Source: Actinomyces sp. Marseille-P3109
GTDB taxonomy: Bacteria; Actinomycetota; Actinomycetes; Actinomycetales; Actinomycetaceae
Length of the DNA: 64,000 nucleotides
Direction of reading: 5' to 3'
Assembly: GCF_900323545.1 (NCBI RefSeq)
Contig: NZ_OOHN01000008.1
Location: forward strand, 2,558,460 to 2,622,459
Shown: positions 16,135 through 25,034 of the stretch, piece by piece
Numbering within the stretch: the stretch's first letter is position 1
How the letters are laid out: the number at the start of each line of letters is the position of its first letter
Position numbers and translations under genes: made by a program
Notes under the pieces: model-generated
What the model saw: the letters and a program-made list of their open reading frames with translations, nothing else
Told to the model about the DNA's origin: nothing
Databases searched by the model: none

Positions 16135-19032
16135 ATGCCCGCAGCGCCCGCCATGGACACACCGACCGAGCCGGCCGGAGCCACCCCTGCCGCCGCGACA
16201 ACCGGGGCCTCCCACTCCCGGCCGGCCGATACCGTCGCCACCGACCTCGGTACCGACACCTCCTCCGGCCTGAGCCCGCAGATCGCGGCCGACCGTCTGG
16301 CCGCCGGCGGCCCCAACGAACTGCCCTCCAAGCCGCCGACGCCCGCCTGGCTGCGCTTCCTGGGCCAGTTCAACGACCCGCTCGTCTACCTCCTGCTGGC
16401 CGCCATCGTCATCTCCACCATCGCCTGGGTCCTGGAGGGTGCAGAGGGCGTGCCGGTGGACGCCATCGTCATCCTCGCCGTCGTCACTCTCAATGCCGTC
16501 CTCGGGTTCGTGCAGGAGAACAAGGCCGCTGACGCCGTCGCCGCCCTGTCCGCCATGACCGAGGCGACCTCCACGGTGCTGCGCGACGGCTCTCGGCTGG
16601 TCATTCCCTCCTCCGAACTCGTGGTAGGCGACGTCCTCGTCCTGGGCGAGGGCGACCAGGTCGGCGCCGATGCCCGCCTGGTCTCGGCCGCCGCCCTGCG
16701 CGTGGTGGAGTCCTCCCTGACCGGTGAGGCCGACGCCGTCGTCAAGACCCCCGAGGCGGTCGGTGCCGACACCGACCTGGCCGACCGCACCTGCATGGTC
16801 TACCGGGGCACCTCCGTGGCCCAGGGGACGGGGCGCGCCGTCGTCGTCGCCACCGGAGCCAACACCGAGATGGGCGCGATCGCGCAGATGCTCGAATCCG
16901 TCGAGGAGGAGAACACGCCCCTGCAGAAGGAGATCCACTCAATCTCCAAGATGCTGGGAATCGTCGTGGTCGCCATCGCCGTCGTCGTCGTGGGGACCCT
17001 GCTGCTCCTGGCCGAGGACCACACGCCGAACACGATGGTCCACGCCCTCCTGCTGGGGGTCTCGCTGGCCGTGGCCGCCGTGCCCGAGGGGCTGCCCGCG
17101 ATCCTGTCGGTGGTCCTTGCCCTGGGAGTGCAGCGCATGGCCACTCACAAGGCAGTGGTCAAGAAGCTCACCAGCGTGGAGACCCTTGGCTCCGCCTCAG
17201 TCATCTGCTCGGACAAGACCGGCACGCTCACCCGTTCGGAGATGACGATCCAGGAGGTCGTCACCGCCTCGGGCACCTGTGTGGTCACGGGCATCGGGTA
17301 CGCGCCCGACGGCGAGGTCGCCCCTGACGCCGACCGCGACGGTCGCCCCGACGCCGATCCCCTCGAAGGGCCCCTGCGCGACGAGGTCACCGTGGTCCTC
17401 TCCGGCGGGACACTGGCCTCCGACGCCGGGCTGAACGTCACCGAGGACGTGTGGAGCGTCGTCGGCGACCCTACCGAGGGCGCCTTCCTGGTCGCGGAGA
17501 AGAAGCTCGGCACACACGGGCAGCGCGAAGGCCGCTTCGAGCGCGTCGGCGAGGTCCCCTTCACCTCCGAGCGCAAGATGATGTCGGTGCTGCTCATCGA
17601 TACCGAGCACGGCACAATCATCGTCTCCAAAGGGGCCCCCGACGTCCTCATGGAGCACTGCTCACAGATGCGCCTGGGCGACGCCGCCACCGAGCTGACC
17701 GAGGAGGCCCGGGCCCGGTTCGTCGAGCACATCACGGGCATGTCGGGCCGGGCGCTGCGCACCCTGGGGGTCGGCTACCGGATCCTCACCGATGAGGAGG
17801 CCGCCCGCGTGCACGAGGCCGCCGCCGGCGACGGCGAGGCTGACCTGTCCGACCTAGAGCGGGACCTGGTGCTGGCCGGCGTCGTCGGCATCATCGACCC
17901 GCCGCGCCCCGAGGCGGCTGTCGCCGTCGCCGAGGCGCACCGGGCGGGCGTGCGCGTCCTCATGATCACAGGCGACCACCCGGCCACCGCCGGGCGCATC
18001 GCAGCGGACCTGGGCATCGTCGAGCGCGGCGCCCCGGTTCTGACCGGCCGCGAGCTGGAGAGAATGGATGACGGCGCCCTGTCCGAGGCCGTGGCCGCCA
18101 CCAGCGTGTGCGCGCGGGTCGCGCCCGAGCACAAGATGCGGATCGTCCACGCCCTGAAGTCTCAGGGCCACACGGTCTCCATGACCGGCGACGGCGTCAA
18201 CGACGCCCCGGCCCTGCGCGCCGCGGACATCGGCGTGGCCATGGGCATCACCGGGACCCAGGTGACCAAGGAAGCCGCCGCGATGGTCCTGGCTGACGAC
18301 AATTTCGCCACCATCGTCGACGCCGTGCGCGAGGGCCGGCGCATCTTCGACAACATCAAGAAGTTTCTGCGCTTCCTGCTGTCCTCCAACATGGGCGAGG
18401 TCCTCACCGTCTTCGGCGGCGTGGTGCTCTCCGGAGTCATCGGCCTGAGCGGGCACAGTGAGTCCGGCGTCGTCCTGCCGCTGCTGGCCACCCAGATCCT
18501 GTGGATCAACCTGGTTACCGACTCCGGACCGGCCCTGGCCATGGGTGCGGACCCCTCGGTGGAGGACGTCATGGCCCATCCGCCACGCGAGCCCACCGAC
18601 CGGGTGGTCGACGGCGCCATGTGGAGCAGCGTCCTGCTGGTCGGCGCCGTCATGGCCGTCTCGACCCTGGCCACGCTGGACATCTTCCTGCCAGGCGGCC
18701 TCGTCGAGACCTCCCTGTCCACAGACAGCCTTGACACCGCGCGCACGGCGGCCTTCTCCACTCTGGTCCTGGCGCAACTGTTCAACACGGTCAGCTCCCG
18801 CTCGGAGACGGTCAGCGCCTTCAGCCACCTCTTCGTCAACAAGTGGCTGTGGGGTGCGATCTGCCTGACCCTGGTGCTCCAGGTCGCCGCGGTGGAGGTG
18901 CCCTTCCTTCAGACTGCCTTCTCGACGACGTCGCTGGACCCGGTCCACTGGGCGGTCGTCATCGTCATGGCCTCCCTGGTCCTATGGGTCGATGAGCTGC
19001 GCAAGCTCATCAGCCGACTCATGGCGCGGTAG
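16135..19032 (+). CDS. Cation-translocating P-type ATPase (P2 class, Ca2+-ATPase-like)
   Basis: 965 residues. ATP-driven cation export through the membrane. In order: an N-terminal actuator region (GLSPQIAADRLAAGGPNELP, a cation-ATPase N-domain), the actuator motif SLTGEADAV, the M4 motif VPEGLPAIL, the phosphorylation site DKTGTLT with Asp near residue 360, the nucleotide domain KGAPDVLMEHC, the hinge motif TGDGVNDAPAL, and M6 NLVTDSGPALAMG. PEGLP and NLVTD are typical of P2A/P2B calcium pumps and fungal-type Na+ pumps. The ion is therefore inferred as Ca2+, not proven. ATG 16135 is used; ATG 16153 is an alternative. No metal-binding N-terminal CxxC is present, which argues against heavy metals. 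Confidence 0.88.
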   Translation: MPAAPAMDTPTEPAGATPAAATTGASHSRPADTVATDLGTDTSSGLSPQIAADRLAAGGPNELPSKPPTPAWLRFLGQFNDPLVYLLLAAIVISTIAWVLEGAEGVPVDAIVILAVVTLNAVLGFVQENKAADAVAALSAMTEATSTVLRDGSRLVIPSSELVVGDVLVLGEGDQVGADARLVSAAALRVVESSLTGEADAVVKTPEAVGADTDLADRTCMVYRGTSVAQGTGRAVVVATGANTEMGAIAQMLESVEEENTPLQKEIHSISKMLGIVVVAIAVVVVGTLLLLAEDHTPNTMVHALLLGVSLAVAAVPEGLPAILSVVLALGVQRMATHKAVVKKLTSVETLGSASVICSDKTGTLTRSEMTIQEVVTASGTCVVTGIGYAPDGEVAPDADRDGRPDADPLEGPLRDEVTVVLSGGTLASDAGLNVTEDVWSVVGDPTEGAFLVAEKKLGTHGQREGRFERVGEVPFTSERKMMSVLLIDTEHGTIIVSKGAPDVLMEHCSQMRLGDAATELTEEARARFVEHITGMSGRALRTLGVGYRILTDEEAARVHEAAAGDGEADLSDLERDLVLAGVVGIIDPPRPEAAVAVAEAHRAGVRVLMITGDHPATAGRIAADLGIVERGAPVLTGRELERMDDGALSEAVAATSVCARVAPEHKMRIVHALKSQGHTVSMTGDGVNDAPALRAADIGVAMGITGTQVTKEAAAMVLADDNFATIVDAVREGRRIFDNIKKFLRFLLSSNMGEVLTVFGGVVLSGVIGLSGHSESGVVLPLLATQILWINLVTDSGPALAMGADPSVEDVMAHPPREPTDRVVDGAMWSSVLLVGAVMAVSTLATLDIFLPGGLVETSLSTDSLDTARTAAFSTLVLAQLFNTVSSRSETVSAFSHLFVNKWLWGAICLTLVLQVAAVEVPFLQTAFSTTSLDPVHWAVVIVMASLVLWVDELRKLISRLMAR

Positions 19033-19100
19033 AGAACCGATAGGGGCGCAAGGACCCGTTCACATCCGATTCAGTGGCCGGTCTGGTCGATCGACGGGGG

Positions 19101-19259
19101 TCAGCCGACGTCGGCGTTGCCGGAGAGGTGCCAGGTCTCGTTGGCCCAGGGGAAGACGTACTGCATGAGCACGTAGACGATCCCGGCGATGAGGATGAGT
19201 GATTCGATGGCCTTGAGCCAGGCCGGCCCGGGCAGGTGGCGCCAGACGAAGCCGTACAT
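19101..19259 (-). CDS. Small membrane protein translationally coupled to the sortase gene
   Basis: 52 residues, one hydrophobic helix. The start MYGFVWRHLPGPAWLKAIES resembles the short actinobacterial proteins that begin with an aromatic-rich W-R-x-L-P-G-P-x-W-x-K block and end in VFPW; here the end is QYVFPWANETWHL. Its ATG shares one base with the sortase stop (TGATG), so it is probably translated by coupling and works with the sortase, or at least is co-expressed with it. The function is unknown. Too short for most automatic gene callers, but the codon use and coupling are convincing. Confidence 0.72.
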   Translation of the reverse strand: MYGFVWRHLPGPAWLKAIESLILIAGIVYVLMQYVFPWANETWHLSGNADVG

Positions 19260-20035
19260 CAGTTGACCCCCGAATCATTGAGAACGGAGGCCGGGCGCCC
19301 CTCGGCGCGGTCCATCCAGTACTCGAACTTCGCGTGGACGATCCAGCGCTGGTCGTTGCCGAACTCGCCAGTGGTCGACCCATGACAGGTGGTCAGCGTG
19401 ATGTACCGCTCGGTTGGCTGAACGTCGGGCTGGTTGGGCACCGGGGCGATGACCTCCACCTGCTCGGGCTGGACGAGCTCATGGCCGGTCACCTTGAACA
19501 CGTACCAGGTATTGGCGGTGGAGACGATGATCTCGTCGCCCTCCTGGAGCAGGTCGATACGACGGAAGGAGTTGCCGTAGGTACGGCGGTGCCCGGCGAT
19601 GGCGAAGTTACCGGGCTCCCCGAGCTGCTGGGTGTCGGGATAGTGGCCCGCGGCCGCCTGATCGAGGACATCGGAGCCGGTGCCCTCAAGGATGGGCATG
19701 TTGTTGTTCGTGACGCCGTACCACTTGGGGACGACGAGCATCCCGATGGTCTCGCCGTAACCGGCCTTGTCCATCACCGGAGGATCGTCGTAGTGCTTGG
19801 TCCCCTCGGTCTTCGGGGACTCGACCTGCGTGTCGTGGAACTGGGTGGCCACTGCCTGTGCACTGGCGTTGGCGTCGATGCTGGTCCACCACAGCTGCCA
19901 GCACAGGAAGAGCGCGACGACGAGACCGGCGGTGATGAGCAGCTCACCGATCCCGGTCAAGGTGCCATTGATGATTCGTACAGCTCGGCTCTGGCCAGAC
20001 GCTCGGTGTCGTACAAGACCCCCTCTACCCATCAC
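19259..20035 (-). CDS. Class E sortase
   Basis: 258 residues. Membrane-bound transpeptidase that anchors surface proteins to peptidoglycan. An N-terminal helix (IGELLITAGLVVALFLCWQLW) precedes the sortase barrel. Catalytic residues are visible: His in FAIAGHRRTYGN, Cys in YITLTTCHGS, and Arg in NDQRWIVHAKF. The substrate-recognition strand MPILEGTGSDVL is typical of class E/F. Class E enzymes act as housekeeping sortases in GC-rich Gram-positives. That fits the position beside crgA, away from any pilus operon. The adhesin at 25327 is a plausible substrate. Confidence 0.9.
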   Translation of the reverse strand: MMGRGGLVRHRASGQSRAVRIINGTLTGIGELLITAGLVVALFLCWQLWWTSIDANASAQAVATQFHDTQVESPKTEGTKHYDDPPVMDKAGYGETIGMLVVPKWYGVTNNNMPILEGTGSDVLDQAAAGHYPDTQQLGEPGNFAIAGHRRTYGNSFRRIDLLQEGDEIIVSTANTWYVFKVTGHELVQPEQVEVIAPVPNQPDVQPTERYITLTTCHGSTTGEFGNDQRWIVHAKFEYWMDRAEGRPASVLNDSGVN

Positions 20036-20225
20036 CCCTCCTCAAGATGAGACATCATCGGGTCAGCGGCCAGTCTAAGGCGACATGTCCCGTCCGTGAC
20101 CAACCGGGAGTGGTGGACGTATCACAGAGCACACCGTGAGGAAGCTTCTCCGCATGTCCTAGGCTAGGACCAGATGTATTGCGGTGGCCTCGAACCGCCG
20201 TCCCCCAGCAGTGAGGAGACCCAGA

Positions 20226-20627
20226 GTGGCCTTGGAGAAGAAGTCCACAAAGGACGACGCCGACAAGAGCTCGGAGAAGGTCTCGAAGAAGAACTCGTCG
20301 TCGAAGAAGAAGCACCCTGAGCGCTCGGGCAACCCGGCCAAGTCCGCCAAGGCCCGGGAGGAGGAGTCGCGTGCTGCGGCGAACCGGGTCTCTCGCACAC
20401 CCACGAGGGTCAAGGACACCGCCTCGCCGCGCTGGTACGCCCCCACCATGGTGACGCTCATGGTGATCGGGCTGCTGTGGGTGGTCACCACCTACCTGTT
20501 CAACGGCCTGTACCCGCTGCCGTACTTCGCCAAGCACCACGCCACCGACTGGTTGTTCAACGGCAACCTCTACATCGGCTTCCTCATCATGATGTCGGGC
20601 TTCCTCGGCCTGCTGCGCTGGAAGTAG
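20226..20627 (+). CDS. crgA: Cell division protein CrgA
   Basis: 133 residues. Small divisome-associated membrane protein that in mycobacteria and streptomycetes binds FtsZ-ring and wall-synthesis proteins. A very basic, Lys/Ser-rich cytoplasmic tail (about 65 residues, longer than usual) is followed by two membrane helices, MVTLMVIGLLWVVTTYLF and LYIGFLIMMSGFLGLL, in the characteristic spacing. GTG 20226 follows GAGGAGACCCAGA. A TAGGCT hexamer at 20160-20165 is a likely -10 box. A strong terminator follows. Confidence 0.9.
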   Translation: MALEKKSTKDDADKSSEKVSKKNSSSKKKHPERSGNPAKSAKAREEESRAAANRVSRTPTRVKDTASPRWYAPTMVTLMVIGLLWVVTTYLFNGLYPLPYFAKHHATDWLFNGNLYIGFLIMMSGFLGLLRWK

Positions 20628-20667
20628 CAGGGCCCCAGGCACCTCCGCACGACCATCTGACCACCCC

Positions 20668-20701
20668 GCAAGGCCCCCGAGCACCAGCTCGGGGGCCTTG
20701 C
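20668..20701 (+). terminator. Terminator of crgA
   Basis: GCAAGGCCCCCGAGC (20668-20682) pairs perfectly with 20687-20701 around a 4-base loop, about 40 bases past the stop. Confidence 0.8.
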
Positions 20702-20746
20702 CGTGCCCGACCGGCCAGGGCCATCCCGGGCAGTCCACAGACGGCC

Positions 20747-20863
20747 TGTGGATCAGTGGATAGCCTCCTCCCCACAACCCACCCCGACTTTCCCCAAGTG
20801 TGGACACACTTGTGGATAACTACACCCATGTGTTTCCACACCTGTGTCCCCAGGTGTGGATGA
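20747..20863. promoter_or_regulatory. Second DnaA-box-like cluster with nested hairpins
   Basis: An exact box TGTGGATAA (complement of TTATCCACA) lies at 20811-20819. Near-matches are TGTGGATCA at 20747-20755, TGTGGACAC at 20799-20807 and TGTGGATGA at 20855-20863. The stretch also contains AAGTGTG/CACACTT arms around GA (20796-20811) and a 9-bp hairpin CCACACCTG/CAGGTGTGG (20836-20844 and 20851-20859). This accounts for most of the 325-base gap between crgA and the rhomboid gene. Role inferred: DnaA titration or control of flanking genes. Confidence 0.45.
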
Positions 20864-20952
20864 ACCACACGGGTGTTCTTCCACCGGTGTCGTTCACCGT
20901 CATGCGCCGCGATTCAGGACGATTCAGTGCGATTCACTGAGAGGCCGCACTT

Positions 20953-21795
20953 TCAGACGATGACGAGGGCGCGTGCGATGTTGAGTCCCACGAGCACCAC
21001 CGCCACCGCGACGGTTCCGGCGATCCCCACCGACTGTCGCTTTCCGCGGGGGGCCCACGCGTAGATCGCCGCGACGATCCCTCCGACGACGAGTCCGCCG
21101 AGGTGCCCCTGCCAGGAGATGTTGGCCCCCAGGAAGGAGATGACGGCGTTGATTGCCAGCAACGCCACGATCCCCGAGGTGTCCCGACCGAAGCGACGCT
21201 GAACCACGAACATGGTGGAGAACAGGCCGAAGACCGCCCCGGAGGCCCCCACCGTCATCGTGATCCAGGAGTCGGTGCCCGGCCAGGAGAGCCAGTAGAT
21301 CGCCGTCGAGCCGCCCAGGGCGCTGAGCAGGTAGATGGCGGTGAAGCGCCAGCGTCCGAGCACCGGTTCGAGGACACCGCCCAGCACCCACAGCGCCCAC
21401 ATGTTGAAGCCGAGGTGCATGTAGTTCGCGTGGAGGAAGGCGGTCGTCAGGAACCGCCAGGGCTCGCTCGCCGCCAGCTCTGGCACGAAGGCCAGCTGGA
21501 AGTCCAGGGCCGGGACGAGAATCTGGATCGCGTAGGCAGCAACGCACAGGCCGATGAGCACCTTGGTGACGACGGCGCCCGACACCACGGTCCCACCCAG
21601 CAGGGTGCGCGCCTGGCGCCGGCCGGCCTGCGACTGGCGCGCGCAGTCCACGCAGTGAACGCCCACGGTGCTGGGGACCTGGCAGGCGGGGCAGGTGGGC
21701 CGGTCGCAGCGCTGGCAGCGCACGTAGGCCACCGTGTCCGGGTGCCGGGGGCAGACCGGTGGCGCCTGCTCGGCGGACGAGTTCGTTGAGGTCAT
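20953..21795 (-). CDS. Rhomboid-family intramembrane serine protease with N-terminal zinc-binding module
   Basis: 280 residues. Cleaves within membrane-spanning segments of substrates. The catalytic Ser is in TVGASGAVFGL and the catalytic His in QGHLGGLVVGG; the HLGFNMWAL motif lies in the conserved early helix. Residues about 15-52 carry a Cys/His-rich module (CPRHPD, RCQRCDRPTCPACQ, HCVDCAR) that should bind zinc, a B-box-like addition common in actinobacterial rhomboids. Its neighbour ppiA is usual for this family near oriC. Confidence 0.92.
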   Translation of the reverse strand: MTSTNSSAEQAPPVCPRHPDTVAYVRCQRCDRPTCPACQVPSTVGVHCVDCARQSQAGRRQARTLLGGTVVSGAVVTKVLIGLCVAAYAIQILVPALDFQLAFVPELAASEPWRFLTTAFLHANYMHLGFNMWALWVLGGVLEPVLGRWRFTAIYLLSALGGSTAIYWLSWPGTDSWITMTVGASGAVFGLFSTMFVVQRRFGRDTSGIVALLAINAVISFLGANISWQGHLGGLVVGGIVAAIYAWAPRGKRQSVGIAGTVAVAVVLVGLNIARALVIV

Positions 21796-21933
21796 CGGGG
21801 AGGTACTCCTTGGCGGGTGACGGGCAGGACTGGGTACGACGACGCCGCCGGGACGCGGGTCCCGGCGGCGTCACAGGGGCGATTCACACCCGGTGCTGGT
21901 GACGAGTGGTGCCTTCAGCGACTTCCTCGCGAC

Positions 21934-22464
21934 TTAGTCGGTGATGTCCACCGAGGTGATGATGACGTCCTGCACCGGACGGTCACGCGGGTCGGTCTCG
22001 ACGGCGGAGATCGCGTCGACGACGGCGCGGGAGGCCTCATCGGTCACGGCACCGAAGATCGTGTGCTTGCCCTGGAGCCACTCGGTGGGGGCTGTGGTGA
22101 TGAAGAACTGCGAGCCGTTGGTGCCCTTGCCCAGGCGGCGGCCGGCGTTGGCCATGGCCAGGACGTAGGGGGCGGCGAAGGTCAGCGAGGCGTTGATCTC
22201 GTCGTCGAAGACGTAGCCGGGGCCGCCGGTGCCGGTGCCCAGGGGGTCGCCGCCCTGGATCATGAAGCCCGGGATGACCCGGTGGAAGATCACGTTGTCG
22301 TACAGGGGCGCGTGGGACTCCTCGCCAGTACGAGGATCCGTCCAAGCCTTCTGACCGGTGGCCAGCCCCACGAAGTTGGAGACGGTCTCGGGCGCTTGCT
22401 CGGGGTAGAGCTCCAGGCGGATATCGCCGAGGTTGGTGTGAAGAGTCGCTTCCATAGGGGCCAT
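21934..22464 (-). CDS. ppiA: Peptidyl-prolyl cis-trans isomerase, cyclophilin type
   Basis: 176 residues, a single cyclophilin domain without a signal peptide, so cytoplasmic. Catalytic and binding motifs are FHRVIPGFMIQGGDP, MANAGR, NGSQFFITT and WLQGKHTIFGAV, including the Arg and Phe of the active site. It speeds proline isomerisation during folding. The start is ATG 22464 or ATG 22455; the frame is open further upstream but that part is unlike the family. Confidence 0.95.
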   Translation of the reverse strand: MAPMEATLHTNLGDIRLELYPEQAPETVSNFVGLATGQKAWTDPRTGEESHAPLYDNVIFHRVIPGFMIQGGDPLGTGTGGPGYVFDDEINASLTFAAPYVLAMANAGRRLGKGTNGSQFFITTAPTEWLQGKHTIFGAVTDEASRAVVDAISAVETDPRDRPVQDVIITSVDITD

Positions 22465-22631
22465 GGTGGCATGTCCGCACGTCCATCGGGATGAACCCTG
22501 AGCGGCGTGCGGCACTGTTCACCCCAGGCAAAACGTCTGGACAACTGATGGGCCCAGTCGCCCAACGGTGCGAACATTGATGCACGTTGCACAACAACCG
22601 TCTGTATCCGTATCCGACCTGAGAGGCAACC

Positions 22632-23177
22632 ATGTCCTGCCTGACGAAGACATGCTGCGACAAGAAACTTGACACCACTCATCTGCGGAAGGAAGCAGCA
22701 TCCTTCGCCGAGTCGGTCGTCGACCAGGCTGAGAAGGCAGCCCTGTGGGCGGCTCCGCACGTGAGCAAGGCCGCCGGGGGCGTTGCCCGCGCCGCCAAGG
22801 ACGCACAGGAGCGTCTGGAGCCGGTGGTCCACGAGGCCCGCTACCGGGTTGTCGAGGACTACATTCCACGCGCGCAGCGCGCCGCCGTGGCTGCCCAGAC
22901 TGCTGCGGGTACGGACGGTACCCTGACAGAGCGCGCCCAGCGCGTGGCTGTTGCCGCAAAGTCCGCCGCATTGGAGGTTCCCGTGAAGAAGCAGAAGAAG
23001 CACCGCGTGCTCAAGACCCTGGGTTGGCTCGCCGTCGCCGGCGCGGCCGCCGCTGGCGCCTACGTCGTGTGGCGTCGTAGCCAGCCGGTCGAGGACCCGT
23101 GGGCCGAGGAGTACTGGGCCGACTCCACCGAGGATGAGGCCGGCTACGGCATCAGCCCCGAGGACGCTCAGGCCTGA
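22632..23177 (+). CDS. Conserved actinobacterial membrane-anchored protein of unknown function
   Basis: 181 residues, not assigned to a named family. Residues 1-120 are alanine-rich amphipathic helix (ERLEPVVHEARYRVVEDYIP, RAQRAAVAAQ). A basic stretch VKKQKKHRVLK then precedes one membrane helix (LGWLAVAGAAAAGAYVVW) and an acidic tail (DPWAEEYWADSTEDEAGYG). Similar helical proteins with a single C-terminal helix occur near ppiA in other actinobacteria. GAGAGGCAACC precedes the ATG. The function is unknown. Confidence 0.75.
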   Translation: MSCLTKTCCDKKLDTTHLRKEAASFAESVVDQAEKAALWAAPHVSKAAGGVARAAKDAQERLEPVVHEARYRVVEDYIPRAQRAAVAAQTAAGTDGTLTERAQRVAVAAKSAALEVPVKKQKKHRVLKTLGWLAVAGAAAAGAYVVWRRSQPVEDPWAEEYWADSTEDEAGYGISPEDAQA

Positions 23178-23315
23178 CAGCAACACAGACCTGTCAACGG
23201 CGGCGTCGCGCTGGTTTCCACCGGCGCGGCGCCGTCGTCGTCCCATAGGGCCGTCGCACTGAGACGCTGTGTCTCTCCCGGCGACGTCGTCGCACGCCGC
23301 GGGTAGCCTGGAGGC

Positions 23316-24170
23316 ATGTGCGCGCTGTCCGTTCCCGCCATTGCCCTGACTCGCGGAACCAACGGGGAGGAGGTGCTCGTCCCCCAGCTGGGGTTGGGAA
23401 CCTACAAGGTCTCCGACGACGAGGCCGAGCGCGTCGTCTGCGACGCCCTCGAAGTCGGCTACCGGCACATCGACACCGCCCAGATGTACGGCAATGAGGC
23501 CGGGGTGGGGCGGGCGATCAAGGCGTCCGGGTTGGCGCGCCAGGACCTGTTCATCACCTCCAAGCTCAATAATCCCAATCATCGGCGCGAGGACGCGCTG
23601 CGCAGCCTCGACGCCACCATGGAGGCGCTGGACCTGGAGGTCCTCGACCTGTTCCTCGTCCACTGGCCACTGGCGGACTCCCCCGGGATCGACCTGGTGG
23701 ACACCTGGCGCACCATGATCGAGATCCTCCACAGTGGGCGGGTGCGCGCCATCGGGGTCTCCAACTACCAGCCCGAGCACCTGAACCGGATCGTGGAGGC
23801 CACGGGCGTGGTCCCGGCGGTCAACCAGGTGGAGCTGCACCCGTGGCTCACGCAGTCCGAATTGAGATCCGTCCACGAGCAGCTGGGCGTTGTCACCGAG
23901 TCCTGGTCACCGCTGGGCCGGGGCAGGCTGCTCACGGACCCGAAGGTCATCGAGATCGCGGACGCTATCGGGGTGAGCCCGGCCCAGGTCGTCATCCGCT
24001 GGCACCTGCAGAGCTCGCTGGTGGTCATCCCCAAGTCGACTCACCGTGAGCGCATGACCGCCAATGCCGACGTCGTCGGCTTCACTCTCGACGACGCTCA
24101 CATGACGGCGCTGGACGCTCTGGACCAGGGGGTGCGCACCGGGTCCCACCCTGACCGGATCCAGGTGTGA
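23316..24170 (+). CDS. Aldo/keto reductase
   Basis: 284 residues, one TIM-barrel NADPH-dependent carbonyl reductase. The catalytic tetrad is visible: Asp and Tyr in HIDTAQMYGNE, Lys in FITSKLNN, His in FLVHWPL. Cofactor-binding elements are GVSNYQPEHL, NQVELHPW and VIPKSTHRERMTAN. It resembles 2,5-diketogluconate/methylglyoxal reductases (AKR5). The substrate is not predictable. TAGCCT at 23304-23309 could be a -10 box just ahead of the ATG; a GGAGG overlaps that spacing. Confidence 0.9.
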   Translation: MCALSVPAIALTRGTNGEEVLVPQLGLGTYKVSDDEAERVVCDALEVGYRHIDTAQMYGNEAGVGRAIKASGLARQDLFITSKLNNPNHRREDALRSLDATMEALDLEVLDLFLVHWPLADSPGIDLVDTWRTMIEILHSGRVRAIGVSNYQPEHLNRIVEATGVVPAVNQVELHPWLTQSELRSVHEQLGVVTESWSPLGRGRLLTDPKVIEIADAIGVSPAQVVIRWHLQSSLVVIPKSTHRERMTANADVVGFTLDDAHMTALDALDQGVRTGSHPDRIQV

Positions 24171-24227
24171 GCGGCGCGCAGGAGCCGTGCACTCCTGCGT
24201 CGCTCCGGGTGTCGAGCCCGTTCCGTG

Positions 24228-24986
24228 TCAGGCCCGGTGGCGGTGGACCCGGAAGCCGGGTCCGATGTCGCCGGCCGGGACCATTTCAGCCAGCGCGGCC
24301 GGGTCGGAGAGCGAGCGCGCTGCGACGAAGCCGGTGACGGTGTCCACACCGTAGTCGAGGAGCACCGGGCTGATCGGCGTCGACGGGCCGACCAGAACGG
24401 TGTGCGCGTCACGGGAGAGCTCGATGAGCCGCGGTGCGGTCTTGTTGACGAAGCTCGATGAGGAGATGAAGACGACGTCGCACTCGGGCAGGACGTACTC
24501 GCAGGCGCTGTCGGGCCAGTCACCGGGCTGAAGATTGCGCTCGAGGCAGATGTACTCCCCGGCACCGGCCAGGGCGGCCTCGGCGAAGGGGAAGTGCCCG
24601 ATCACTGCGACCTTCCTGCCGGCGATCCGCTCCCGGTAGGGGTCGAAGACCTGGCGCCAGGTCAGGCCCTCCCCGGTGGGCTCGAACCCGTTAGCGGCGG
24701 CCGTCTCCTCCCGCGAGTACCAGGAGTTGATGGCGGCCTGGCCGATGCTGGCCTCGGCGAGGTTCCAGGACTTCACCAGGGCGCCGACGTCGCGCAGCGG
24801 TCGTCCGTCGAGCGAGCCATCGGCGAGGGCCGGGCGGCTGCGAACATCCATGGTCCAGGCCGTGCCGACACCTCCGGCGGAGTTGAGGACACGGGTCCAA
24901 CGCGGACCCTGACCTGACGCCCGTACGACGACGTCTCCGGGCAGTCCGTCAAGAAGCGCGTCGTAGATCTCCCAAGGCTGTGACAT
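24228..24986 (-). CDS. DUF4213/DUF364 protein, putative metal-chelate-related
   Basis: 252 residues. The N-terminal DUF4213-like part (WEIYDALLDGLPGD to IGQAAINSWYS) is followed by a Rossmann-like DUF364 domain (KVAVIGHFPFAEAAL, DVVFISSSSFVNKTAPRLIE, VLVGPSTPISPVLLDYGVD). These proteins accompany iron or molybdenum uptake genes and are proposed to bind heavy-metal chelates; the biochemistry is not established. ATG 24986 follows AAGGATGAGG. A sequence like a DtxR/IdeR iron box lies 30-48 bases upstream, supporting an iron-starvation role. Confidence 0.82.
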   Translation of the reverse strand: MSQPWEIYDALLDGLPGDVVVRASGQGPRWTRVLNSAGGVGTAWTMDVRSRPALADGSLDGRPLRDVGALVKSWNLAEASIGQAAINSWYSREETAAANGFEPTGEGLTWRQVFDPYRERIAGRKVAVIGHFPFAEAALAGAGEYICLERNLQPGDWPDSACEYVLPECDVVFISSSSFVNKTAPRLIELSRDAHTVLVGPSTPISPVLLDYGVDTVTGFVAARSLSDPAALAEMVPAGDIGPGFRVHRHRA

Positions 24987-25015
24987 GACCTCATCCTTCT
25001 GCACCGGGTGGTAAC

Positions 25016-25034
25016 TGAGCCTCACCTATCCTAA
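25016..25034 (-). promoter_or_regulatory. Putative DtxR/IdeR iron box
   Basis: TTAGGATAGGTGAGGCTCA (minus strand) matches about 13 of 19 positions of the DtxR/IdeR consensus, with a perfect TTAGG and TAGG in the left half. It sits 30-48 bases ahead of the DUF364 start codon. Confidence 0.45.

Noticed and set aside
22465..22515. Longer PpiA start
   Set aside because: The extra residues are unlike cyclophilins; ATG 22464 or 22455 fits the fold.
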